DNA from: Nemopilema nomurai
Taxonomy: Eukaryota > Cnidaria > Scyphozoa > Rhizostomeae > Rhizostomatidae
Length of the DNA: 64,000 nucleotides
Assembly (NCBI GenBank): GCA_003864495.1
Contig: ML133414.1
Location: 768,495 to 832,494 of the forward strand
Reading direction: 5' to 3'
Shown here: positions 15,001 through 26,300 of the stretch, piece by piece
Position numbering within the stretch: position 1 is the first letter of the stretch
Layout: each line of letters opens with the position of its first letter
Position numbers and translations under genes: made by a program
The notes under the pieces: generated by a model
Told to the model about the DNA's origin: nothing
Databases searched by the model: none
What the model saw: only the letters and a program-made list of their open reading frames with translations

Positions 15001-17670
15001 GAAAATCTTCTTACTTGCCTGATGTTGGCTTTGATAACAAACTGTCTCCTCCATAACTCCTCCATAATTTTTTCCTGTTTAATGCAGGATCAATAAAGTT
15101 GGTACAGGAAGTGACTACGCCCATTTTTACCATTACGCAGTCATTCCTGTTATCGACATAATGCATGGAATGCAGGATATCGTGAGTATTTTCCAAAGTT
15201 GGGCATCATTACTTGTTCAAACCCAAACTTTCAGTATTATCACTTGACATCTGTTAGTCCAAATGCAAATAAAATTCTCTTGGAGAACAGTTTCTACTTT
15301 TCAACTGCAGTGGTCTTAAGATATGCTTTGTTCTTAGAATTTATGACCTCAAAATGAGGTACAAGACTAGAATACTAAGAACGGCTTTTATTGTTCGACT
15401 TCTCAGCTCCATCGATTTTTGAACAAAATTGATATGACGCCTTTGAGTTGGCACGGATCAGTTGAAGAGCCAACGTTGTCTTGCCTACAGGATAGAAAAC
15501 AGATCAGAAATATATTTTCTAGAATCTGAGAAACACTTTTTGTGTGAATTTCGATGCAAGCTGGGCATCAAATCAAGTCTCTCTTTCTATCATTCTCTTA
15601 AATTTTCCAGGTATTACTGCCTATAGAATGCTTTTAAACCTACATGCGTAGGCCCTACTTGAGTGGGCTTCTGGTATGCATCATGCTTAAACGTAATTAC
15701 AGCACAAAACGAACAGCGTAGTTCTTTGTTTCTCGCTTCCACTTAGAAGTAATCTATACATGAATTTCGACACATGCTCGCCTAATTCATAAACACAACA
15801 CCCCCACTCCCCGCCATCTCTAATTTTGGGTACATTTCTGTTGCCAACCATCTAATCAAAGTTTAACTTGTAGCTGTTTCGTTTTTGCAGCATTCTAAGA
15901 CAGGCGAAACCTCCTACTATCCCGTATACCATTCCCTTCACGATACACATCACTGGATGAAGACATTCATCGACCCGAAATTCGCATGCCACCGTGCCGT
16001 TGGGGAATTCGCAAGCCGTCTGCTTTTGCAGTTTGCCGATTCTCGATTGGTTCCATTCGACCCACGTGACTATGCAACTGCATTGCAAAAGGGTGTCGAT
16101 GATATTAAGAATGTCTTCAAGACAAGAGCGGTCCCAAGTCAATCTGCTAATACAAGTTTGTTCAAATCAGTTCTTCTACACATAATTCATGTCATATTAG
16201 GAGAATACAGAAAAATATTTTAGGGCTGCATAATTATTATCATGAATTTTAACAGCTGATAAAACTCTAAAGCAGCATTGGATAGTTTAATGGGCCTCTT
16301 CCAGTTCTCCTTGGCTTTTAGCTTATGATTGGTAAATTTTTTTTTTCATTCCTCAATGGTTTTTTCCCCAAGACGGATATTTCTTTTGCAAAATTTTTGT
16401 TCAAAATAAAGTCATGAATTGTCAGTTCTTCGTTTGAGACAGTGTCTTTAACTTTTCTTGCTGCAAATGCTTTAGACTAAAATTTGCCAAGTAATTGTTT
16501 TCAAATGATAAAGATTGACTTTAGCCAGTTTTAAGTTGATGTACGCTGATTTCATTGCAGCTTACCTGCAAAAGGCAGTTACTGCATTCAAGGTAGCAGC
16601 TGACAATTTCACGAAAGATCTTGCAAAGCTCGATAAAACGTCGTAAGTAGCTTCAATAAGAAGTTTTTTAACTTATCACTTTTTGGAAATGTAGCCTAAC
16701 ACGTACAATGTTACCGGAAACTAAACTAATTTTGTCGTTGCTCATAGAAGTGACTAGTGACCAAATCTGGAGCAAATTGGTTCTTTTAAATCATGTAGCT
16801 GACGTTTTACTAGTAGAATATTATTGGTTATGCGTCAAAATCAGGATTCGAAATGGCTACCATGGCTTTTTTAACATTGTTGCTCATGTGATATAATACA
16901 GACGACATCAAGCAAAAATAGAGACACTATTAATCGCCCTTTTCCTCATATTACTCTTTGATACAAACTGTTAGTTATATGTGTTTAACATTTTAGCGTG
17001 CTGTCGTTGAGAATCGCTAATGACCAGCTGACACAAATGGAGAAGGGTTTTCTGTATCTTCCAGCGTTTCCGGGCAGACCGGGAATAAGGTATTCTACAT
17101 AACTTTTCTATGTTTGTGCCAAAGGCAAAATTTCAATTTGAGCCTAGTATCTTTTCAATCTGTTAAAAAGGATCTTTTTCTGCAGCGTAATTCAGGAGTT
17201 TGATCAGCCTTCCGTCATTGTTTCTGGCTGCACGTTTATTGTACAACTCTGCTAAATTTACTTAACCGATCTTCAGATTTCAGTGCTGTGTAGGTAAGAT
17301 ACCCAGAAGATATCTTGATTTTATGCAGCCACTGATCTTCTTGCAAAGATCAATGACAAGCACTGGCAATTAATTAATTAATGCAAGAGACTAGCAGAGC
17401 TGCGTATCTCTCCGACGATTTTTTGTAGTTCAAATGGAATGATTTTGATTCGTAATTTTTCTTCATTTTTCCGACTTCTTTTACAGGCACGTGATATTCT
17501 CCCCTGTGGAGTTCACATCATATGGAGCATCAGCGTTTCCTGGAGTTACTGATCTTCTCTATCAGATTACGGAGCTGAAAAAGAAGGAATGGTCGGAGCT
17601 GCAGAAGCACCTTACAATTATATCCACCACCATCGAAGGGGTAGCTGCATCGCTCAAAAAGGCCTGGTAG
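6002..17670 (+). CDS. NAALADase-like M28 metallopeptidase, copy 2 (complete, 17 exons)
   Basis: Type II membrane zinc peptidase of the GCPII/NAALADL1 family, 741 residues (human GCPII 750). Exons: 6002-6216, 8035-8320, 8859-8984, 9395-9578, 10492-10585, 11119-11217, 12164-12249, 12579-12698, 12849-12931, 13365-13428, 13760-13827, 14720-14802, 15088-15181, 15891-16155, 16561-16642, 16997-17089, 17487-17670; phases agree at every junction. ATG 6002 is the only ATG in this opening frame. Residues ~5-26 are a signal anchor, followed by protease-associated, catalytic and helical dimerisation domains. All five zinc ligands and the catalytic base are present with a constant offset of 5 from human GCPII: His372, Asp382, Glu419 (base), Glu420, Asp448, His548. 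In contrast the arginine patch (R534, R536 in human) reads His and Met, N519 is Ser, and the glutarate-sensor Lys699 is Ser. I infer an aminopeptidase-like (NAALADL1-type) enzyme rather than a glutamate carboxypeptidase. The donor after exon 14 (GTTTGT) is the least certain border. Confidence 0.92.
8345..8505. repeat. 21-bp minisatellite in intron 2 of NAALADase copy 2
   Basis: Six full 21-bp units (8345-8470) followed by degenerate half units to about 8505, beginning only 25 bp after the exon 2 donor. Each unit carries ATTGAG and CTCAAT separated by five bases across the unit border, so every repeat can fold into a small hairpin. The unit is a multiple of three, so the frame stays open through the array and encodes a 7-residue repeat (ENHSINI). 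The splice donor at 8321 and the lack of this stretch in the family argue that it is intronic and not translated. Confidence 0.9.
13041..13095. promoter_or_regulatory. Cluster of CGTCA half-sites spaced 11 bp in an intron
   Basis: Within the intron 12932-13364 of NAALADase copy 2, CGTCA occurs at 13041, 13052, 13063 and 13074, exactly 11 bp apart, with one more at 13091. The first three have the form TACGTCA, the core of CRE/ATF sites. One-turn spacing would place bound factors on the same face of the helix. Function is unproven; it could equally be a decayed short tandem repeat. Confidence 0.35.
14290..14530. repeat. AT microsatellites and a tRNA-like B-box fragment
   Basis: Inside the intron 13828-14719 there are short (TA)n runs around 14308-14320, 14343-14355 and 14490-14505. 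Between them, on the minus strand at about 14441-14456, lies a good pol III B-box (GAGTTCGATTCCGACC) with a tRNA-like upstream stretch. This looks like a fragment of a tRNA-derived SINE in reverse orientation; I could not delimit a complete tRNA or an A box. Confidence 0.35.
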
Positions 17671-18560
17671 TTCCTGGATGGTGTAAACTGTTAGAACGTT
17701 CTCGTAATTTGCTAGTCAAATTTTGTGCTTTTTTGTTAATAGCCTTTTTAGGTTGATTTTGAAGTATTCAGATATTGCCCACCATACCACATCTGACGGA
17801 TATATCAATTCAGAATATTCGAAGACAGATGCCTTGCTAGTCAATCTCTTTTTAACAAAAAAATCAAATTGATTAACTGAAATCGCCTTTTTGAATAATT
17901 GTTACAGTTTCTGTTGATTTAGACAATTAATTCAAATATAACAAATGTAGATGAAGATAATTTCCAGATTACTATTAAGTTATTGCTGCTGATTCCAGTT
18001 GCTAAAGATAATTGCAAATTCTTTTTCCAATTTAGTAATTGCCAAATCATTATACAGTTCTGCTTTGATTAGCTCTAGAAATTTCACTTTTCAATGGACT
18101 TTTATAAATAGATTGGAAAATAATTTTAATGAAATCTATAGTGATTTTTCGATTTTTTTTATTTTGGCAGAAGCTTTTTTCTTTGTAAATACTTTCTACC
18201 TAAAGCGGCAAATCAGCAGTGTTCTTTTATCTGCCTCTTATGGGCCGATTTGAGCTTTAAAAGGTGGTATATTGCACTAGACGTTTTGGTACCAATATGG
18301 CACATTCTGGATACTATATACAGTAAATGTTCCACAACTAAGAAAAATTTTTTAAAAAACAAAGAGCCTAATTTTTAGAAAAATGGCCCTTTTGGTAAGA
18401 AACTGGTGGGGGTCTGATTGAAGCTTGATTCTTAAATTCAAAATTTTCATATGACTTAATCCTTTATAAAGTAAAAAGCTAATCATTACAAGTCCTTTAA
18501 AATGTTGTCAAAACTATGACTGTGTGTTGAAAGAAACAATATTTTTCAGAAATATTTTTC
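17671..18560. other. Intergenic, no gene seen
   Basis: AT-rich sequence after NAALADase copy 2. The first ~75 bases resemble the segment following the stop of copy 1 and are probably 3' UTR. The remainder has only short frames and no recognisable motif before the LINE fragment. Confidence 0.5.
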
Positions 18561-19015
18561 AGGTTTCAGAAAACATCGCTTTACCCAAACAGCACTTTTA
18601 CGAATATCTGATGACCAATAGAAAAAGATGGATAAAGGACTAGTAGCTTCTCTTATTCTGACGGATTTGGGTAAAGCCCTTGATACTTTAGACCATGGTA
18701 TTCTGTTATCAAAACTCGTTAAATATGGTTTCAACCCTCACACCATAGTCTGGTTCAACAGCTATTTTAGCTGTAGAAAACAGTATGTTGTGATCGACAC
18801 AACATTTTTAGAGGAGGCAAACATGAAACTTGGTGTTCCCCAAGGATCCGTTCTTGGGCAAATCTTATTTGTTCTATACACAGCAGTTGTCAAGGAGGCT
18901 TCACAACCATCTCTATCCAATCAGGTAAACGATCAGAATTACCTGTAATATTTCACTGATTGGCTCACCGAAAGTAAATTTAAGGCCAACCCAACAAATT
19001 CAAGCTTATGCTTAT
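18561..19015 (+). pseudogene. Non-LTR retrotransposon reverse-transcriptase fragment (LINE remnant)
   Basis: Reading from 18561, the frame shows GFRK, then TALLR, then the palm segment 'LTDLGKALDTLDHGILLSKL' and, around 18830-18860, GVPQGSVLG, the standard block order of LINE reverse transcriptases. A stop codon interrupts the frame just before 18628, and after about 18900 the similarity jumps frame (TDWL...KANPTNS near 18957-19000). The catalytic YxDD block and the endonuclease are missing, so this is a dead 5'- and 3'-truncated copy. Family assignment beyond 'LINE' is not possible by eye. Confidence 0.8.
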
Positions 19016-19430
19016 TGGCAAGCCTTTTATGCTAAGCAAATCTTTCACGGTTCTAAATTTAAAGAACTTTTTGCATACAGCGAAAGCTGCATTCTTTGAG
19101 CAGCCTGCAATTGATGTAGTTTCTTGGTAGATTTTACCATTATTTTTATAAAAGATAATTTCCAGACGCTTCTCGTATGATATTTCACGACGTTTGATAT
19201 CCTCCACTTTCATGTTTCTGGCCTAGAAAAATTTTACGGTTAATCTTTTTCAAATAATTTTGCAAAATTGAAATACTTCGAAACATGAACAATGTCTTAT
19301 AAAAGTTTCATGGAAATAGCCGGTTGTCGTACTTAATTAGAGAGGATCAAATGCTTGTTTTCAAAAGCTTTTATCATAAGCGTCTTTCGAAACTTCGAAT
19401 CGTCCCAAGACTTTTTGAACGGTAGTGTAG
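18985..19430 (-). mobile_element. Tc1/mariner-like element remnant
   Basis: On the minus strand a 70-odd residue frame begins at 19213 and resembles the N-terminal helix-turn-helix of Tc1 transposases (YEKRLEII ... YQETTSIAGCSKNAAFAVCKKF-type spacing). Upstream on that strand, the sequence at 19403-19429 reads TACACTACCGTTCAAAAAGT, which closely resembles the terminal inverted repeat of many Tc1 elements. No catalytic DDE domain and no second terminus are seen; the element runs into the LINE remnant, so it is truncated. Confidence 0.6.
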
Positions 19431-20245
19431 ATGGAATTGTATTTAACATCATATCATATCAATGGATTTTAGACAGCAGGAAAGAGTTCCATATCATAAC
19501 CAGTAAAAAGTCTCATTTAACTTGAAATTTAAACTTGTTGTTTTATTGTACCCAAGTCAACATGGCACAGCGAGTTCGCAACCTTTAGCTCTGTCTTGCA
19601 TCTCCATAGCAACGATGGGTCAAAGGGAGACTGGTCTCTTGATGGTGTGTAATGTTTTGATTTCAGCCGGTCAAGAAAGTGAACATGCAGTTGGTGTAGA
19701 ACATGGAATGGATCAGAATCGTGGCCTCGAAAATTGAGTAAAGCTATATCGTGAAAAGTATGACGGGAAAACAAAAAGAACACAACAGTAAATAATTTTT
19801 CGCTGAAAGACCTGTTTACTTATAAGTTGGCTTCTTGCCCAATATGTGCATTTCATTACACTTAGGCCTGAGAACTTCGGCATAGCATGGAAAATCTTTT
19901 GGCCTAAAGGTTTCAAACCGAATAAAAGTAGCAATGTAAATGACCTAAATGAACCTTACCCTAAGATAATTTAATGTACGTATCGTGGATAGCCAATGCC
20001 TTTGGCATTTCCTAAACAGTCGATACCCAAATTATGTATCGACATGACATCGCTGATTTATTCTTTAACCATGTGAGATAAAAACTAAAGTGAAACAACT
20101 AGAAGGTATAGCTGCAGATAATTCGGTAAGACGTAGGTTTTAAGTCGGGTTTATTGAGAAAAATTTTAGACTTGAATGTTCATTAAGTAAACTACATTGG
20201 GAAATAGTTCAAGTGAATAATTTACATGAAAAGTTGTTCAAATAG

Positions 20246-20293
<48 letters not shown>

Positions 20294-20294
20294 A
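20246..20294. repeat. (TA)n microsatellite
   Basis: Uninterrupted TA dinucleotide run of more than 40 bases just upstream of the first recognised exon of the PALS1-like gene. Confidence 0.95.
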
Positions 20295-20368
20295 AGAGCC
20301 CTAGTAGTTTTGTTCTATTTATGTATTCACATCTAGCAAGATAATAATTTTATCATTCCTACTTGTAG

Positions 20369-23300
20369 CAATTAAAGCAATGATGGGTCATCTATCCAAA
20401 CTAGAGGCTGATTTGGATGAGGATGAAGTTGAATTATTGGCAAGAGTTTTTCGAAGTAATACATTCAGATCCTTGCTAAAGGTAGTATTGAAATCATTAA
20501 TCTTTGTCATTAATCATTAATCTTAAGTTTTCTAAAGGTACTGAGCACAAATGTCTGCTTTATGTTATGGTTGCAGCATAGTAATACCTAAGTTCTTGAG
20601 ATTAATGCCATGATTTGCTGTACAATCTGGCTTTCTTCTTAAAGACTTATCCAACAAACTGTCAACCAACAAATATTCCTTTATGAATGTTTCATACATC
20701 AATCCATCATATATTCACCAAATGCCTTTTTGAAATACAGTGAAGGATCAGGCTAGACTATTGCTTGTATATTAAAACTTCCCTGTTATTTGAACAGGAA
20801 GCAAAAAATTGAGTTTGAAATTTGTAAAATGACATTGTTGCAAAAACCTACTTTTTTGGAAAGGCCCAACAATATGCCATATCTAGTAAAATGAATCACA
20901 ATACATTTAGATGTTATGTTATTTATAATTATGTTATTATACTTTACCAAGTAAGTCCTTATCTATGCTTGACTTTTGGTAATCTGCAAGATCGAATTAT
21001 TTAAGAAGGCAAAGCAGCATGTTCCCAATGCACCTCTTTCTGAGGAGGTATTATTTGTTCTGAAGCCTCTGAAACCTTTAAGGATGTTTTTCAAGCCACT
21101 ACTCTATCAAATGCCATGTAGTATATACATATAAGGTGGTTTGTGTTTTTTGCTTTTTTGTGTTACATCTCTAGCATAAAAGCCAAATTAATTTTAAGAT
21201 TTTACAATGATTTTAAAACAATGGTTTGGCTATTGTAAAGTGCGTTGTTTCAACTTTTAAACCCTGCTTCCATTATCATTTGTAGAATTTTTTGTTATTA
21301 TAGGTTGAGAAAGCAGTGGAGAATGTCAAAACTCAGGGACCATCACCAGTTACAAGCAAAGCTTTCAGGGGAGCAAAACAGGTTGAGTCTTAATAGAAGG
21401 TTTTGGCAATTTCTGATCTACTTAAACATGGAAAAAGTTGTGTTTATGAATAGTTTTGTGAATACAGTCAATCAATATGAATTCATTACTTTTTCAACAG
21501 GCAATACAGCTATTTTGTGGATACTGCACAACAATATTTGATTTTATGTATATCAATTTTGATTCCAGTTGTATTTGCAATTAAGAAGAAAAAGAAGACA
21601 GTGTTCCTCAATTGAAGCTTTGGTGGACCTCCTTGAAGATCCTCATTTTCAGGCATGTGTCATGTCTGTTACTAGTATTTCTCCATCTTACTTCCAAGAA
21701 CACATTTTCACTATTACTTATTCTAGCACTTTTCACTATTACTTCCAAGAACACATTTTGTTAAGTATGTTATAGTCCAGGAGCTATCCTTATTGCATAA
21801 CTATGGGTGAAGGTATGTTTCACTTTCTAAAATGAACCAGAAGCATTTAGGTAGTGTTTTTTGGCTGTTTTGTTTGCAAATTTCATTCTGTTTTATCAAC
21901 AAATTGGCAAGCTCTTAGGCATGGTATTTGGACTGTCAAATTTACACCACCATTTCCTTCTGATATGTTTTAATGTAGCTAATTATAGAGGATGTTATAA
22001 TTTTGTGTTTACTCTCTTTATGCAGGCTTTGTTATCAATTCATGATACCATTGCAAATGAGAGGCTTATACCAATCATAGATAATCTAGATGAAGAGAGC
22101 AGGGCACAAATAAAGTCAGTGAGGATCCAAAAGCAACCTGGAGAGCCTTTGGTATGTTTTTTTGCAAGTTACTTACTTAGCCAATGTTTTTCTTTTCTTG
22201 AGTCTTTTTCACTTGTTTTGAAGTCTTATTTCTGCACATTTTTTCAAAGTATTAATGCTTGCTGGAAAGCAAAGATGCAAAGTTCTCCGTAGAGAAGGAG
22301 GTTTAAATAAATCTATGTGGCTCAAAAACAGCTTCTAGCTTTGTTTTATACTTGTTTGCCACTCTATAAAGACTACAATGTGAACAAGTGCTTTGTGGTA
22401 CAAAAGTTCACAATTGCTAGAAAAAGCGGAACTAGTTTTCGCATACTTAAAAGTACTTTTTTCGTCCGACACTCCTCAGAGTATGCAAACGTCGGAAGCT
22501 AACCAAAAACTGACCGAATAAATAGCCAGATGCGGATCGAAAACACTAGAGGGTGATAAGCAAAGCGCGTGATTGGTTATAATTGACCAATCTGCGTTAC
22601 TTAACACCTAACTTTAGAAGAGCCCAAGGAAAAAGACGAACTCTTTCTGTCTACAAAGAATTGGATTCTCCATTGAAATATAGACAGACTCCAAAACAAG
22701 GTGAAAGGACGACCTAGCTTGCACAATTATACGAAAATTGTCGTCACTGTATGTTTTGGCGCAATCTGGGTTCTCTTAAAGATGTTGTCCTATAGACGAA
22801 TCGCAATTAATTTGGGCACTGCGTCTTTTACAATTTTGACGCGGCTGCTCTCTTCTGCAGACGTTTTGGTCCTTCTGCTCGTGGGAACATGCTGCTTTAT
22901 TCGGTCAGTTTTTGGTTATCTTTCGACGTTTGCATACTCTAAGGAGTGACGGACGAAAAATGTACTTTTAAGTATGCAAAAACTAGTTCCGCTTTTTCTA
23001 GCAATTGTAAAGACTACAATCTAATACGGAGATAGAAAAGTACAAATTCAATGTCCTTCAGTATTTATTTTTTTACAGGGAGCCACAATAAAACGAGATC
23101 CCACGACAGATCGAATAGCTATAGCTAGAATTATCCACGGAGGTGCTGCACACAGAACAGGTATCTTCGAAATCATAGAATCAGCTTTTTCATAAATCAT
23201 AGCTTTCTTACCAATTCGAGTATAAAACGCTTTTGCGATACATTTTGACTTCTCCAGAAGTTCTTTTCCAATCTTCTGCACTTTTTAATTTCCAATGTTT

Positions 23301-26300
23301 TTCATGTAGCCCTTTAGAAACAAGCATCAGTGCTTAAGCAGATCTTTTTCAACTAGCGATGAAGAGGCATGTGCAGTAGCAATTTCTTCGTAATGGTTTT
23401 ACAATTGCAAGGAACAGTGGGACCAAGATTGTCGCATGTCTAAAATATTTTTACGTCCGACACTCCTGAGTGGATGCAAGCGTCACAAAATGATAAAAAA
23501 CTGACAAAATAAATAGTCAGTCGTGGATCGAAAAAACCAGAAGATCGTAAGAAGAGCCTAATTGGCTGTAAATAACCAATCACCGTCCACTTCACATTTT
23601 CTTTCTTAGAAGAGCCAAGTGAAAAGACGAACCTTTTCTGTCTGTGGACAGAATTGTGTCTGTGAATTTTTCATTGAAATGTGGACAGACTTTAAAACAC
23701 CTATATGAATTGACGACCTAACTTACCAAATTATACGAAAATTGTCGTCAGCATATTTTTTAGCTTTATCTGGGTTTTCTGAAAGATGTTAGCATAGTGT
23801 CTTGTACAATTTCGACAGCTGCCCTATTCTGCACAGGTATTTGTCCTTATGCTCACGCGAACTTGCTCTTTGACGTTTCCATACACTGAGAAGTGTCGTA
23901 CAATTAACTCTAAGCACGCGAAAATTTTGGTTCTGCCGTTTCTAACAATTGTGAAGTTTCTTAGCACAAGACATTTTTGCACCATATCCATTTCTTCCTA
24001 AACAGATTATCCATCAAATAGAAACTTTCGAATGATCAGTTTTTCAATATCTAAACAGGAAATCTCAAGAAAGGGGATGAGATCCTGGAGATAAATGGTG
24101 TAGAAACAAGCGATATGTCTTTGGATGGAGCTGCCTCTCTGCTTGTAAGTGAAGCTATTCCTTAAGTCCCAAGGAAGTCAAAGATTACCTGTGTTGTAAC
24201 CATCTCAGAATAGCAATCAGGCCGATGGTCCAATTGACTGACCCTCTTTTGATAGGGACTGCATACTGATCTAGTTGAATTCAAATTGGTATCTTCTGAA
24301 GAAAATGTGGATGACGAGGAAGACAGAGAAAAGGTGCAGTTGATAACTCATATATAATTATTATCTACTTTGAACACTAAGGGTTGTCTTTCCTGTTTGA
24401 TAGGTTGCTCAGAATGAATCGATTTTGCAGCGTTTTTGATGGTTGTATTTCTACTTGCATTGCTATTTATTTCAGTACAATTTTCGAATTCACACTTCTT
24501 AGCTTGGTTGCCTGATTGGTTAGTTTGAGCATGTCAATCAACTAATGTTATTAAAAGACTACTCGTTAGCTGGTTTTTCAATCTCTGCTGATTTGCTGTT
24601 GATTATTCTGTTGATGCTTTATAGTGAATTCATATCACAAAGTTAACGATTGTAATGGTTGCAGGTCTTTGTAAGGGCTCATTTCAACTACAATCCGTTT
24701 GAAGACCCTAATATTCCGTGTAAAGATGCAGGACTGGCCTTTAACAAGGGAGATGTTCTTGAGATTATCGACAGCAGCGAACCAAAATGGTGGCAGGTTA
24801 ATAACGCCTTCGTTGTTTACTCGTTGTTTCATGATTTGTCAAGTCATTCACTCAGAGCGTAAGAAATTTTCTTTGCAAGATTTATTCTTTATTGCTCAAA
24901 GAGTACAGATATATGGTAACTAAACTGAAATAAATTCGCCTGACGATTCCAAAATGAGAACGACTTTGTAATCTAGAGTGCGCTAATGTGCATGAAATTT
25001 GCCTGTACATAAATAAAGAATTCAACTTGAAAGGGCTCTTTATTACACCTCGTATGAAAATGCGCTTTTTCTATTGGTAAACTTTTCAAAGCTAGCCAAT
25101 CTCTTGCACCAATCGTCTTGTCATATTTCTTCTAAACCACAGCTGAATTTGAAATTCTGCTTACCTTCTGTCACCTGACTTTCATACACTGATGAGTGTT
25201 TAACAAAACGTGCATGAATAATGATACTACCATTTATCCTCACGTCTCCAAAATTCTTAATGGAATTTATACTGATTCTATTCTTACTTATGTCGAAAGC
25301 TAATAAAATAATCGCAATGCCAGTCAAATGTCATCTTTCCATTATATCTATTCATTTGCAGGCGCGTAAATTTGGAGCGAAATCTGCCAAGTACGGGCTA
25401 GTCCCGAGTCGCCAGCTACAAGAGAAGTGAGCAAATTTATTCGCTTGCCCTAAACGTTTTATGATTTCATTAAACTGATTATCAAGCTCTTTCCTATTGA
25501 AAGTTGGCTCGATAGGCCGGCTATGATATGGATAATGAAGACCAGGAACTCGTGCAGGGATATATGAATTGTTGAGGTAGCCATTCAGAAGCAATTCCAG
25601 TCATAATGTTTTGTTGTTGTTGCTGTTCTTGATTTTTTCATAAACTGTGCTTTTCAGTTTTCTCCAAAAAGCATTTTAACGGGTAAAACTGTATTTTATC
25701 TATTGATAGGCGTCTGGCTTTGAAACTTTGGAGTCCGAGCAACAGTTTCAATGGGGGATTGGGTAAGACTGTCACATTTTGACATAACAGTCATTGTTTG
25801 TGATATGCCATGTACTATGTTAAAGGTCCTTTTATTAGTGTAGAAATCTTATTGCGCCAAAGATCTAGCAGAGCAAAGAGGGTATTCTAACACATGCACC
25901 GTCCATTGATTTTCGTATCTTAGCTTTTTCTATTTTGCATCTCTTTGGTTTTGGTTGAGTTGGAAACTTTTCGAGACTTATTTGCCAGACAACTATAATG
26001 ATAACGTAAGGCACGCAGTTGACCGTAGAACTACCATTTCCTTTCAATTTCTACAAATGAAATAAAAACACTCTCTTTTGAAGGATCATACATTTTAAAT
26101 CAGGTCTCCGTTTTCGAGTTTCCTCAAGGAAATAGAAAATCATTTCGAAAGACGCCACTTTGTAGAACATTAGGGTAGATTAAGAAGTGGGCTGTAGCAG
26201 GATTTAAGAGTTTTTACTCTTCTAAACGTTCATAAATACATATGGAATGTCAGTGTTTTGAAGGGTGCTTATTCTGTAACTGCATTGGCTGTGCGCAGTT

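Noticed and set aside
22701..22949. 82-codon frame with hydrophobic stretches inside fold-back copy A
   Set aside because: Lies within a non-coding repeat element; not preserved in copy B.
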